From CAVTWH01 sp963794685 (GTDB lineage: Bacteria; Actinomycetota; Actinomycetes; Mycobacteriales; Micromonosporaceae), in the NCBI GenBank assembly GCA_963794685.1, contig CAWCFK010000005.1:310001-374000 (forward strand): DNA of 64,000 nucleotides. Reading direction: 5' to 3'. How positions within the stretch are numbered: position 1 is the first letter of the stretch; every line of letters begins with the position of its first letter. A model generated the notes under the pieces. That model was not told where the DNA came from and searched no databases. It worked only from the letters and a program-made list of their open reading frames with translations. Below are positions 42,013 to 51,081 of this stretch, in pieces. The position numbers and the translations under genes are program-made.

Positions 42013-44367
42013 CTACTCGGCGCGCAGCGCGCCGGCGATCCGGCCGCGCGCCGCCCAGCTGGCCGGCAGCAGCGCGCCGAGCACTGCCAGCAGCACGCCG
42101 GCCAGCCCGAGCAGAACCAGCTCACCGGGCCGGTACACGTCGATCACCCAGTAGGGCAGGCCGATCCCGGCGGCGTCGCCCATCACCGGCAGGATCCGGT
42201 GGTGCAGCGCCAGCCCGAGCGGGACCGCCACCGCGCCGGCCACCAGGCCCAGCCCCACCGTCGAGGTGACCACCATGGTGCGGGTCTGCCGGGGCGTCAT
42301 GCCGAGCGACTTGAGCACGCCGATCTCGTGGGCGCGTTCGCGCACGGTGAGGACAACCGTGTTGAGCACGCCCAGTGCGGCCACCGCGCAGAGCAGCAGG
42401 GTCAGGGTGCCGATCAGGGCGGACAGGACGGCGAAGGTGGCCTCACCGCTGTCCCGGGTGCGGTCGTCCACATAGACCCCGGTGTCGAAGGGGAACTGCG
42501 CCTGCAGCGCGGTGACGTAGCCGCCCACCGCGGTACCGGGGGTCAGTCCGACCTCGATCCGGGTCGGCCCGGTGGCCGACCCGGCCAGCGCCAGCAGCGC
42601 GTGGTCGCCGACCACGGTCAGGTCGTCGCTGTTGTTGAGCAGCTCCCCCACGATGCGGACGCTGCGCTGCCCGCCCTGGCCGGTCATGGTGAGCCGGTCG
42701 CCGACCCGGTGCCCGGTCTGCCGCAGCGTGTAGCTGGAGGCGACCACCTCGTCGGCGGCGGCGTACCAGCGGCCGGACACGAGCCGGTAGCCGACCCAGC
42801 CGGCATCGCCGGTGTAGCCCAGCACCACCAGTTCCGGGCCGATCCCGGTGGCGTGCAGCCGGGCCTCGCCCTGCACCACCGCGTGCGCGGTACCGGCTGC
42901 GGCGGTGACCTTCGGCAGCACCGTGGCCGGATCGGACGGCGTGATCGCCGGCCCCTTGCCCGGCTCCGGCCCCCCGCCGGCCATCTCCACCGCCACCGGC
43001 ACCGCCTCGACCCTGGAGAACGCGGTGTGGACGCGGGACAGCGAGGCGGTCAGCCCCACCGCGAAGACCAGGGTCACCGCCCCGAGCAGGATCGCCACCA
43101 CGGTACCGACGGCGCGCGCCGGCCTGGCCACCGGCAGGGCCAGCCCGAGCGCCACCGGGCGCGGCAGCCGGCTGGCGGTCAACGCCCGGCGCAGCCGGAA
43201 CCCGCGCCCTTCGCGGGGCGCCCGGCCCACCGCGATGGCCACCGTGGCCGGCAGCCGCCCGGCCCGCAGCGCCGGGCCGACAGCGGCCAACGCGACCAGC
43301 GCCGGCGCGCCGAACAGCACGGCGACGATCGCCCAGATGGGTACTCCGGCGACGCTGGCCGGCAGGTCGTAGGCGCGCCGGGTGTCGGCCATCAGCGGAA
43401 TGGCCAGCCCCACCCCGAGCGCCACTCCGGCGACGGCGCCGACCAGCGCCGGTGCCAGCACCTGGGCGACGTAGACGCCGACCACCTGGCGGGGGGTGTA
43501 GCCCAGGGTCTTGAGCACGCCGATGGTGCGGAACCCGGCCACCACCGCGCCGCTGACCACGTTGGTACTGATCAGCACGGCCAGCACAAGGCCGAGCACG
43601 GCGAACGCCACCACGAACGGCACGTAGGCGGAGATCGACCGGTTGACCTGCTGGCGTACCGCGAGCCAGCTGGTCGAGCCGGCGAGCGCGGTGCCGGGCA
43701 GCTGCGCCGTGGCGGTGGCCAGCGAGGAGCGCACGTGCGCCGCACTGTCGTGCGCGGTGAACCGGTAGAGCATCTGGTACGCCGGCTGCGCTCCCCCGGC
43801 GCGCAGCACGTTGGACTGCTCCGGCCAGACCCAGGCGTCGGCGGTGCCGGTCACCGAGGTGGCCACGCCCACCACCCGCAGCCGGGGTGATCCGGGCAGG
43901 TGCAGCGTCACGTCGGTACCGACGATGTGGTCGACAGGCAGGCCCAGCTCACGGGAGACGACGATCTGACCCGGACCGGTGAGCCAGCTGCCGGCGTCCA
44001 GGCTGAGCCGGTCCACCGGCCCGTCCTGCGCGGCCCGACCGACCACGTTGACCTGGCCGGGCCGGGCCCAGTGGTCGCCGCCGATGCCGGCCGAGACGGT
44101 CGGGAACGGACCGGCCACGGCGGTGACGCCCGGGCGGGCGCCGGTTGTGGCCAGGTCGGTGACGCTGGTCTGCGGCGCGAACGCGGCGGCCGCGTGGGCG
44201 CCGTGGGCGCGGGCGAACGCCGCGTCGAACGGGGAGTGCGAGACGACCAGCAACCCCAGCGCCAGTACTCCGGTGGCGGCCGAGAGCAGCACCACCGCGC
44301 CGATGATCAGGGTCTGCAGCCGGCGTCGGGCCACCGCGGCCCGGGCCGCCTTGAGGACGGCGCTCAT
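42013..44367 (-). CDS. FtsX-like ABC transporter permease (MacB/LolC-type)
   Basis: A 784-residue membrane protein with the duplicated FtsX layout: an N-terminal helix, an extracytoplasmic domain, three helices (AYVPFVVAFAVLGLVLAVLISTNVVSG), then a second helix set with VVAILLGAVTLVFAVGLTASLSRV, a second outer domain and three final helices ending AGVLLAVLGALLPASWAARGRIAGALRAE. The ERAHEIGVLKSLGMTPRQ and FRTIGVLKTLGYTPRQ cytoplasmic loops are family hallmarks. It acts with the ATPase encoded just upstream (4-bp overlap), probably in export or lipid/peptide sensing. Confidence 0.93.
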   Translation of the reverse strand: MSAVLKAARAAVARRRLQTLIIGAVVLLSAATGVLALGLLVVSHSPFDAAFARAHGAHAAAAFAPQTSVTDLATTGARPGVTAVAGPFPTVSAGIGGDHWARPGQVNVVGRAAQDGPVDRLSLDAGSWLTGPGQIVVSRELGLPVDHIVGTDVTLHLPGSPRLRVVGVATSVTGTADAWVWPEQSNVLRAGGAQPAYQMLYRFTAHDSAAHVRSSLATATAQLPGTALAGSTSWLAVRQQVNRSISAYVPFVVAFAVLGLVLAVLISTNVVSGAVVAGFRTIGVLKTLGYTPRQVVGVYVAQVLAPALVGAVAGVALGVGLAIPLMADTRRAYDLPASVAGVPIWAIVAVLFGAPALVALAAVGPALRAGRLPATVAIAVGRAPREGRGFRLRRALTASRLPRPVALGLALPVARPARAVGTVVAILLGAVTLVFAVGLTASLSRVHTAFSRVEAVPVAVEMAGGGPEPGKGPAITPSDPATVLPKVTAAAGTAHAVVQGEARLHATGIGPELVVLGYTGDAGWVGYRLVSGRWYAAADEVVASSYTLRQTGHRVGDRLTMTGQGGQRSVRIVGELLNNSDDLTVVGDHALLALAGSATGPTRIEVGLTPGTAVGGYVTALQAQFPFDTGVYVDDRTRDSGEATFAVLSALIGTLTLLLCAVAALGVLNTVVLTVRERAHEIGVLKSLGMTPRQTRTMVVTSTVGLGLVAGAVAVPLGLALHHRILPVMGDAAGIGLPYWVIDVYRPGELVLLGLAGVLLAVLGALLPASWAARGRIAGALRAE

Positions 44368-45047
44368 CCGGCCAGCACCGCCTCGCTGGCCACCCCGTCA
44401 CTCATGGTGATCAGCCGCTGCCCGGTGGCGCTGGCCAGTGCCGGGTCGTGCGTCACCAGGAGCAGCGTCTGCCCGTCGGCGTTGAGCTCGTGCAGCAGCT
44501 CGCGGACCCCGGCGGCGGCGGCCTGATCCACCGCGCCGGTCGGCTCGTCCGCCAGCAGCAGCTCGGGGCGGTTCATCAGCGCGCGGGCGATGGCCACCCG
44601 CTGGCGCTGCCCACCGGACAGCCGCGCCGGGTAGGCGTCCACCTTGGCCGCCAGGCCCAGCTGTCCGAGCAGCTCGTCAGCGCGCCTGCCGGCGACGGCC
44701 GGGCGGATCCCGGCCAGTCGGGCCGGGAGCACCACGTTGTCCCGGACGGTCATCTCGTCGAGCAGGTGGAAGAACTGGAAGATGATGCCCACGTGCGCCC
44801 GGCGGAACTTGGCCAGCGCATGCTCGGAGAGCTTGTCCAGGCGTACGCCGGCCACCTCGACGCTGCCCCGGGTCGGCCGGTCCAGCCCGGCGATGACGTT
44901 GAGCAGTGTGGACTTGCCGCTGCCGGACGGGCCCATCACGGCGACCGCCTCACCGGCCGAGACGCTGAGGTCCACCCCGGCCAGGGCGGGCGGGCCGGCC
45001 GCCTCGTACACCTTCTCCACGCCGGTCAACCGGATCAGTTCGGACAT
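44364..45047 (-). CDS. ABC transporter ATP-binding protein, LolD/MacB-like
   Basis: A 227-residue ATPase. Walker A is MGPSGSGKSTLLN, Q-loop IFQFFHLLDEMTVRDNV, signature LSGGQRQRVAIARAL, Walker B LLLADEPTGAVD and H-loop VTHDPALA. These features, and the neighbour permease, place it in the MacB/LolD exporter class. The ATG at 45047 is preferred over longer readings because MSELIRLTGVEKVYE is the usual start. It is divergent from the two-component system at 45241, which probably controls it. Confidence 0.95.
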   Translation of the reverse strand: MSELIRLTGVEKVYEAAGPPALAGVDLSVSAGEAVAVMGPSGSGKSTLLNVIAGLDRPTRGSVEVAGVRLDKLSEHALAKFRRAHVGIIFQFFHLLDEMTVRDNVVLPARLAGIRPAVAGRRADELLGQLGLAAKVDAYPARLSGGQRQRVAIARALMNRPELLLADEPTGAVDQAAAAGVRELLHELNADGQTLLLVTHDPALASATGQRLITMSDGVASEAVLAG

Positions 45048-45123
45048 CTGGTACTCCTCTACCCCGTAGCTGTGTCGCACCGAACCGTAGGGACCCCAGT
45101 ACCGGCGGCGCGTCCGGCGCGGT

Positions 45124-45135
45124 GCCGATATCGGC
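45124..45135. promoter_or_regulatory. Perfect 12-bp palindrome in the exporter / two-component intergenic region
   Basis: GCCGATATCGGC is perfectly symmetric and lies in the 193-bp divergent region between the ABC exporter and histidine kinase genes. It is a candidate binding site for the NarL-type response regulator encoded at 46518. Binding is inferred from position. Confidence 0.35.
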
Positions 45136-45240
45136 TCCGCCGCGAGTGGGACACCGGCGCCCCGACTCCGCCACGGTGATGAGCCCGGCTCCGCAGTCCG
45201 GACGACGCCGGCCGCCACCGCCGCCCGGCACAATGGGCGC

Positions 45241-46521
45241 ATGCTGCGAGGACCACGCCGACTGCTGGAGCGCCTGGGGGTGCCCTGGCAGGATGCGGTC
45301 CTGGCGCTCGGTCTCGTGCTGGCCGGCCTGGTGTGGGCCGCGCAGGCGGCGCACAGCCACACCGACGGGCCGTACGTCACCCCGCTGCCGGACAGGATTG
45401 TCGGCCCGCCACCGGACAAGTTGGTCGGCCCGTTCCCGGGCGGAGAGGCGACCAACGTCGAACTGGACGGCGACGGCCCGGCGTACCTGATCAACGTGCT
45501 GGCCGCCCTGCCGCTGCTGGTCCGGCGGCGGCTGCCCTACCTGGCCTTCACCGCGTCGCTGGGCTCGGCGCTGGTACTGCGCTCCGGCCTGACCTGGCCC
45601 GGCTTCCTCGCCGTGGTGATCTGCGCCTACTCGGTGGCCGCCTACGGCCGCCGGCTGTCGATCGCGTTCACCCTGCTCGGGCTCGGCGCGCTGGCCGCCG
45701 TGCAGCGCTTCTCCGACGCCATTCCACCCATCCCGAGCTGGGCGGGGCCGTTCGTGATCCTGGCCCCGGTGGGACTGGCCGCGGCGACGATCCGGACCAC
45801 CCGGGCACGGGCCGACGCGGCCGCCCGCCGGGCCGCCGCGCTGGAGCAGGAGCAGGCGGCCACCGCCCGGGCGGCCATCGCCGAGGAGCGGGCGCGCATC
45901 GCCCGCGAGCTGCACGACGTGGTCAGCCACCACGTCAGCGTCATGGTGGTGCAGGCCGGGGCGGCCGGGAAGGTGATCGACAGCCGGCCGGACCTGGCCG
46001 CCGGCGCACTGGCCGCGATCGAGTCCAGCGGCCGGGAGGCGATGCGCGAGCTGCGCCAGCTGCTCGGCCTGGTCACCCCGGCGGAGGACCGCCTGCACCC
46101 GCAGCCCGGCCTGGCCGACCTGGACCGGCTGATCGACTCGGTACGCGCCGCCGGCCAGCCGGTCACCCTGCACCGGGAGCCGGTGCCGCTGTCCCCCGGT
46201 GTCGATCTCACCGCCTACCGGGTGGTGCAGGAGGGGCTGACCAACGCGCTGCGCTACGCCCCCGGAGCGCAGACCACCGTGGAGATCCAGCGGGACGGCA
46301 CCGAACTGCTCGTGGAGATCCGTAACGAGCCGGCCGGCGCCCAGGTGACCGGCCGGGAGGGCGGCGGCAGCGGCCTGCTCGGGCTGGCCGAGCGGTTGCG
46401 GCTGCACGAGGGCCGGTTGGACGCCGGCCGGCGGCTGGGCGGAGGCTACCGGCTGTCCGCCCGACTGCCGGTTTCCGACTTCGACGTCGTACTCCCCGGC
46501 CTGGCCGAGGAGGTCGGGTGA
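45241..46521 (+). CDS. Sensor histidine kinase, NarX/DesK type (HisKA_3)
   Basis: A 426-residue membrane kinase. N-terminal helices (VLALGLVLAGLVWAAQAA, YLINVLAALPLLV, FLAVVICAYSVAAYG, FVILAPVGLAAATI) surround a short outer loop. A coiled region precedes the dimerisation box ARELHDVVSHHVSVMVVQAGAA with the phospho-accepting His. The HATPase domain has YRVVQEGLTNALRYAPGA and GGGSGLLGLAERL. It phosphorylates the NarL-type regulator whose gene overlaps by 4 bp. The stimulus is unknown. Confidence 0.94.
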   Translation: MLRGPRRLLERLGVPWQDAVLALGLVLAGLVWAAQAAHSHTDGPYVTPLPDRIVGPPPDKLVGPFPGGEATNVELDGDGPAYLINVLAALPLLVRRRLPYLAFTASLGSALVLRSGLTWPGFLAVVICAYSVAAYGRRLSIAFTLLGLGALAAVQRFSDAIPPIPSWAGPFVILAPVGLAAATIRTTRARADAAARRAAALEQEQAATARAAIAEERARIARELHDVVSHHVSVMVVQAGAAGKVIDSRPDLAAGALAAIESSGREAMRELRQLLGLVTPAEDRLHPQPGLADLDRLIDSVRAAGQPVTLHREPVPLSPGVDLTAYRVVQEGLTNALRYAPGAQTTVEIQRDGTELLVEIRNEPAGAQVTGREGGGSGLLGLAERLRLHEGRLDAGRRLGGGYRLSARLPVSDFDVVLPGLAEEVG

Positions 46522-47210
46522 CTGCCCCGCGCGTCGTCGTCGCCGACGACCAGGCGCTGGTCCGCAGCGGCTTCGGCATGATCCTCGGCGCCGCCGGGAT
46601 CGAGGTGGTCGGCGAGGCAGCCGACGGCCGGGAGGCGCTGGCCGCCGCCCGCCGGGCGCGCCCCGACGTGGTGCTCATGGATATCCGGATGCCCGGCATG
46701 GACGGGCTGGAGGCCACCCGCCGGCTGCTCGCCGACGTCCCCACCACGACTGTCGGCGAGCCGCTACGGGTGATCATCCTGACCACCTTCGACCTGGACG
46801 AGTACGTCTACGCCGCGCTCACCGCCGGGGCGAGTGCGTTCCTGCTCAAGGACGTCACCCCGGACCACCTGGTGCACGCCGTGCGGCTGGTGCGCGCCGG
46901 GGACGCGCTGCTGGCCCCGAGCATCACCCGCCGGCTGGTGGAGCGGTTCACCAGCCCGGGCCGGGCCGCGCCGGCCGCGCACGCGGCCGTCGCCTCACTG
47001 ACCGCCCGGGAACGGGAGGTGCTGGTGCTGCTGGCCGGTGGCCTGTCCAACAGCGAGCTGGCCGCCGCCCTGCACCTGGGCGAGGCCACCGTGAAGACGC
47101 ACGTGGCGCGGATCCTGGCGAAGCTGGAGCTGCGCGACCGGGTCCAGGCGGTGGTGCTGGCCTATGAGACCGGCCTGGTGACGCCGGGCGCGTCGACCTC
47201 GGCGTCCTGA
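46518..47210 (+). CDS. Response regulator, NarL/LuxR family
   Basis: A 230-residue regulator, GTG start overlapping the kinase stop. The receiver has the acid pair in VVVADDQALVRSG, phospho-acceptor Asp in VVLMDIRMPGMDG (about residue 55), Thr in ILTTFDLDEYVYAAL and Lys in FLLKDVTPDHLV. The C-terminal LuxR helix-turn-helix is LTAREREVLVLLAGGLSNSELAAALHLGEATVKTHVARIL in parts. There is a small insertion (TTTVGEPLR) before the fourth receiver strand. It probably controls the divergent ABC exporter. Confidence 0.95.
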   Translation: MTAPRVVVADDQALVRSGFGMILGAAGIEVVGEAADGREALAAARRARPDVVLMDIRMPGMDGLEATRRLLADVPTTTVGEPLRVIILTTFDLDEYVYAALTAGASAFLLKDVTPDHLVHAVRLVRAGDALLAPSITRRLVERFTSPGRAAPAAHAAVASLTAREREVLVLLAGGLSNSELAAALHLGEATVKTHVARILAKLELRDRVQAVVLAYETGLVTPGASTSAS

Positions 47211-47258
47211 CGGCCGGTCGCACGTTTCACCGGCGCTCGGCCGGGTAGCCCACAGCCC

Positions 47259-48200
47259 ATGGGTACACGGGTGACGACCGGGGCGGCGCCGACCGTCCCG
47301 GACAGCGGTACGGGGCGGCGCGGTACGGCGGCGGCGCTGGCGACGGCGTCCCAGCGGATACCGGCGCGGCTGCAACACAGCCCGGCGCTGGACCGCCTGG
47401 TGGCCGTGGTGGCCCGGCTGACCAGGCCGCTGGCCGGGGCGGGGCGCGTCCGGGACGCGCTGCGCGGGGTGTGGCTGGGCCATCCGCTGCACCCGGTGCT
47501 GGTGCAGGTGCCGGTCGGCGCCTGGCTGAGCGCCGCCGTGCTGGACGCGCTGCCCGGCGGGCGGCGGGCGGCCACCGGACTGATCGCCGTGGGTACCGCC
47601 GGGGCCGCCCCGGCGGCGCTGGCCGGGCTGACCGACTGGACGTCGATGACGCCCGAGCAGCAGCGGGTGGGCGTGGTGCACGCGAGCGCCAACGTGACCG
47701 CCGTCGGCCTGTACGCCGCCGGCCTGGCCGCCCGGCTGACCGGCCGGCGCCGCGCCGGCCGGCTACTGCCGCTGCTCGGACTGGCGTGCGCCGGTACCGG
47801 GGCGTTCCTCGGCGGGCACCTGACCTACGGGCAGGCTGCCGGGGTGAACCTGGCGGCTGCCGACGCGCCGCAGGTGCCGACCGACTGGACGGAGCTGGGC
47901 GCGTTCGCCGACATCCCGCAGCGGAGGCTGGTCACCCGCCGCGCCGGCCCGGTCCCGGTGCTGGTCTACCGGGACCGCGAGCAGGTGAGCGTGCTGCTGG
48001 CCCACTGTGCCCACCAGCGCGGCCCGCTGGGCGAGGGCGAGCTGGTGGAGCTGGCCGGCGAGGCGTGCGTGGTGTGCCCGTGGCACGGCAGCACCTTCGC
48101 CCTGCGCGACGGCGCGGTACGCCGGGGCCCGGCGGCGAGTGCCCAGCCGGCGCTGCGCAGCCGGGTGGTGGCCGGCGTGCTCTCGGTCCGGTCGGCCTGA
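47259..48200 (+). CDS. DUF2231-Rieske fusion membrane protein
   Basis: A 313-residue protein. The first two thirds are a DUF2231 membrane domain (LGHPLHPVLVQVPVGAWLSAAVLDAL, then three more helices). The C-terminal third is a Rieske 2Fe-2S domain with the two ligand pairs C-A-H and C-P-W-H (LLAHCAHQRGPLGEGELVELAG and ACVVCPWHGSTFALRDG). Such fusions occur in actinomycetes and are thought to be membrane-bound electron carriers of unknown partner. Short leader of 48 bp after the response regulator. Confidence 0.93.
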   Translation: MGTRVTTGAAPTVPDSGTGRRGTAAALATASQRIPARLQHSPALDRLVAVVARLTRPLAGAGRVRDALRGVWLGHPLHPVLVQVPVGAWLSAAVLDALPGGRRAATGLIAVGTAGAAPAALAGLTDWTSMTPEQQRVGVVHASANVTAVGLYAAGLAARLTGRRRAGRLLPLLGLACAGTGAFLGGHLTYGQAAGVNLAAADAPQVPTDWTELGAFADIPQRRLVTRRAGPVPVLVYRDREQVSVLLAHCAHQRGPLGEGELVELAGEACVVCPWHGSTFALRDGAVRRGPAASAQPALRSRVVAGVLSVRSA

Positions 48201-48201
48201 C

Positions 48202-48903
48202 GTGGCCGAGCTTGCCTGGCTCGGAGTGCTCCGGCACGGCCAGTCGGTGGGCAACGTCGCCGCCGAGCGGGCCGAGGCGGGCGGCGCCGAGACCATCGAC
48301 CTGGACACCCCGGACGCCGAAACGCCGCTCAGCGACCTGGGTGCCCGCCAGGCGCAGACGCTCGCCCGGTGGATCTCCGGCTGGCCGCCGCAGCAGTGCC
48401 CCACGGTGCTGGTCAGCTCGCCGTACCGGCGCGCGCTGGACACCGCCACGGTGGTCGCGGCCGGCGCGGCGGTCCGGGTGGACGAGCGGCTACGCGACCG
48501 CGAACTGGGCATCCTGGACCGGCTGACCTGGGCTGGGGTGGCCGCCCGGCTGCCGGAGGAGCACGCCCGCCGTACCTTCCTCGGCAAGTTCTACTACCGG
48601 CCGCCGGGCGGCGAGTCCTGGGCGGACGTGGCGCTGCGGCTGCGCAGCTTCCTCGCCGATCTGCGGCGGGACGCGCCGGGCGAGCGGGTGCTGCTGGTCG
48701 GCCACGAGGCGGTGGTCTTCCTACTGCGGTACGTGATCGAGGAGCTGAGCGTGGCGCAGTTGCACGGCCTGGCCGCCCGGCCACTCGCCAACGCCGGGTT
48801 GACCAGCTGGGAGCGCGTCGACGGCCGGCTGCGGTTGGCCGGCTTCGACGCCGACGCGGCGGTCCGCTCGGACGCCGCCGGCAGCCGGCAGACCCATGTC
48901 TGA
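48202..48903 (+). CDS. Histidine phosphatase family protein
   Basis: A 233-residue phosphoglycerate-mutase-like phosphatase, GTG start 1 bp after the Rieske gene stop. Catalytic RHG motif in GVLRHGQSVGN, second Arg in VLVSSPYRRALDTA, acid in ERLRDRELGILDRL, and the second His in VLLVGHEAVVFLLRYVIEEL. The substrate is not evident. It overlaps the NAD(P)HX dehydratase gene by 8 bp. Both may serve metabolite repair or salvage. Confidence 0.92.
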   Translation: MAELAWLGVLRHGQSVGNVAAERAEAGGAETIDLDTPDAETPLSDLGARQAQTLARWISGWPPQQCPTVLVSSPYRRALDTATVVAAGAAVRVDERLRDRELGILDRLTWAGVAARLPEEHARRTFLGKFYYRPPGGESWADVALRLRSFLADLRRDAPGERVLLVGHEAVVFLLRYVIEELSVAQLHGLAARPLANAGLTSWERVDGRLRLAGFDADAAVRSDAAGSRQTHV

Positions 48904-49714
48904 GGCGATCACCCCGGCGCTGCTGCGGGACTGGCCGCTGCCCCAGCCGGAGGGCGACAAGCACAGCCGGGGCACCGTCCTGGTGATCGGCGGGGCGGCC
49001 CCGACGGTGGGCGCCGTGCTGCTGACCGGGGTGGCGGCGCTGCGCGCCGGTGCCGGAGTGGTGCAGTTGGCGTGCGCGCCGCAGGTGGCCACGGCGCTGG
49101 CCGTGGCCGTGCCGGAGGCCCTGGTGGTGGCCTGGCCGGCCGACGGGGTCGGGGAACTCGCCGAGGCGGCCGACGTGGTGGTGGTCGGCCCCGGCCTGGA
49201 CGACGTGGAGCACGCCGGCCGGCTGCTGGACGAGGTCACCGAGGCCGCGGGCGACCTGGTGGTGGACGCCTACGCGCTGGGCGCGCTCAGCCGCCGCCCC
49301 GTACTGCTGCGCCGCCGCGACCGGTGGCCGGTGCTCACCCCCAGCGCCACCGAGGCGGAGGTACTGCTGGCCGGCGACGCGCCGGACGACCTGGCTGAGG
49401 CCGCCGCCCGGATCACGCAGCGTTACCAGGCCGTGGTGGCGCTGCGCGGCCAGCTCGCCGAGCCGGGCGGCCGGCACTGGCACGAGGGCACCGGGGACGT
49501 CGGGCTGGGGACCGCCGGCAGCGGTGACGTCTTCGCCGGCCTGGTCGGTGGGCTGCTGGCCCGGGGCGCGGAGCCGGCGCAGGCCGCCTGCTGGGCGGCA
49601 TACCTGCACGCGAGCGCTGGGCAGCGGCTGGCCGCCGTGTTCGGCCGGACCGGCTTCCTGGCCCGGGAACTGGCCGACGAGTCGGCCCGGGTACTGGCCG
49701 CGCTGCAGGTGTGA
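48896..49714 (+). CDS. nnrD: ADP-dependent NAD(P)H-hydrate dehydratase (NnrD/YjeF C-domain)
   Basis: A 272-residue ribokinase-like repair enzyme that dehydrates damaged NAD(P)H hydrates using ADP. Features: HSRGTVLVIGGAAPTVGAVLLTGVAALRAGAGVVQLAC in parts, VVVGPGLDD, VLTPSATEAEVLL, and the nucleotide/catalytic GTAGSGDVFAGLVGGLLARG with Asp. The N-terminal epimerase (NnrE) domain is absent, so the epimerase must be encoded elsewhere or fused in another gene. It ends before a hairpin shared with the convergent mmsB pseudogene. Confidence 0.93.
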   Translation: MSEAITPALLRDWPLPQPEGDKHSRGTVLVIGGAAPTVGAVLLTGVAALRAGAGVVQLACAPQVATALAVAVPEALVVAWPADGVGELAEAADVVVVGPGLDDVEHAGRLLDEVTEAAGDLVVDAYALGALSRRPVLLRRRDRWPVLTPSATEAEVLLAGDAPDDLAEAAARITQRYQAVVALRGQLAEPGGRHWHEGTGDVGLGTAGSGDVFAGLVGGLLARGAEPAQAACWAAYLHASAGQRLAAVFGRTGFLARELADESARVLAALQV

Positions 49715-49764
49715 TCCACCTGCCGGATCTCGGGCTGCCGGCTGCGCGCCAGCGGCGGGCGGAG

Positions 49765-49801
49765 CCCGTCGGAACCGGCCCCGGCGGCCGGCCCCGACGG
49801 G
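49765..49801. terminator. Bidirectional terminator hairpin
   Basis: Outer arms CCCGTCGG/CCGACGGG (8 bp) and inner CCGGCC/GGCCGG (6 bp), separated by 2-nt bulges, with a 5-nt loop. Lies between convergent nnrD and mmsB. Confidence 0.65.
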
Positions 49802-49807
49802 TGCCGG

Positions 49808-51075
49808 CTACCGGGCCAGGCCGGCCCGGCGCTTGGTCCACACGTCGAAGGCGACGGCGGCCAGCAGGACCAGGCCCTTGACCAGCATGACCTCTTGACT
49901 CGGCGCGCCGATCAGGGACATGCCGTTGTTGATCACACCCATGATCAGGCCGCCGGTGATGGCGCCGACCACCTTGCCGACGCCGCCCTGCACGGCCGCG
50001 CCGCCGATGAACGCCGCCGCGATGGCGTCCAGCTCGAACGAGTTGCCAGCGGTCGGGCCGGCCTGGTTGAGCCGGCCGGCGAAGATGACGCCGGCCAGCG
50101 CGGAGAGCACGCCCATGTTGACGAAGATCCAGAACACCACCGACTTGACCTTGACGCCGGACAGCGTCGCGGCCTGCAGGTTGCCGCCGACCGCGTAGAT
50201 CTGCCGGCCGAAGACCGCCCGGTTGGTCAGCAGCGAGTACCCGAGCACGAGCAGCCGCCAGCAGCACCAGCACCCAGGGCAGGTTCTTGAACCGGGCCAG
50301 CTGCACCACGATGCCGAGTACCAGCACCGCCGCGCCGACCATCTGCAGCGCGAAAGCTGGCCAGCGGCTCGACGGCCTGCTGGTACCCGAGCCGGGCGGC
50401 CCGCGTGCGCCACTGGGTGACCACCATGCCGCGCCACCGCGGCCACCCCGACCAGCAGGCTGAACAGGTCGGCGCCGCCCAGCGGGCCGAGCCCGACGTT
50501 GCCCAGGTAGCCGTCGGTGAAGCCGTTGGACAGGGTGCGGACCGGGTCGGGGAACGGGCCGATGCCCTGGTTGCCGAGGACGGTCAGGGTGAGCGCGCGG
50601 AACAGCAGCATGCCGGCGAGCGTGACGATGAACGCCGGAATGCCGAAGTAGGCGACCCAGTAGCCCTGCCAGGCGCCGATCGCGGCGCCCGCGACCAGCG
50701 TGATCAGCAGCGCCAGCGGCCACGGCACGTGCAGGTTCGACCATCAGCACGGCGGACAGCGCGCCGGTCACCGCGACCACCGAGCCGACCGACAGGTCGA
50801 TGTGCCCGGCGATGATCACCAGGATCATGCCGATCGCCAGGATCAGGATGTAGGAGTTCTGCACGATGATGTTGGAGATGTTCTGCGGCTGCAGCAGGTC
50901 GCCGTCGGTGAGCACCGTGAACAGCACGACGATCAGCGCGAACGCGATGTAGATGCCGCTCTGGCGGATGTTGATACGGCCGAACAGGGCCGGCAGCCCG
51001 CGGCCCGACGGCTCGGGTTCGGGCGCCGGGCCCTGTGCGCCGATCTCGGCGCTCGGCGAGTGCGATGCTGGTCAC
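49808..51075 (-). pseudogene. mmsB: Sugar ABC transporter permease MmsB (GguB/XylH-like), frameshifted
   Basis: Permease of the multiple-monosaccharide importer. The protein is readable only by changing frame five times. From GTG 51075: TSIALAE; then PALFGRINIRQSGIYIAFALIVVLFTVL and IDLSVGSVVAVTGALSAVLMVE; then WPLALLITLVAGAAIGAWQGYWVAYFGIPAF; then ALQMVGAAVLVLGIVVQLARFKNLPW; then LTNRAVFGRQIYAVGGNLQAATLSGVKVKSVVFW to the end RRAGLAR. Extra bases lie near 51053, 50736, 50432, 50354 and 50254. Each segment is well conserved. Either a very recently inactivated gene or sequence error. Confidence 0.85.
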
Positions 51076-51081
51076 CGGGGT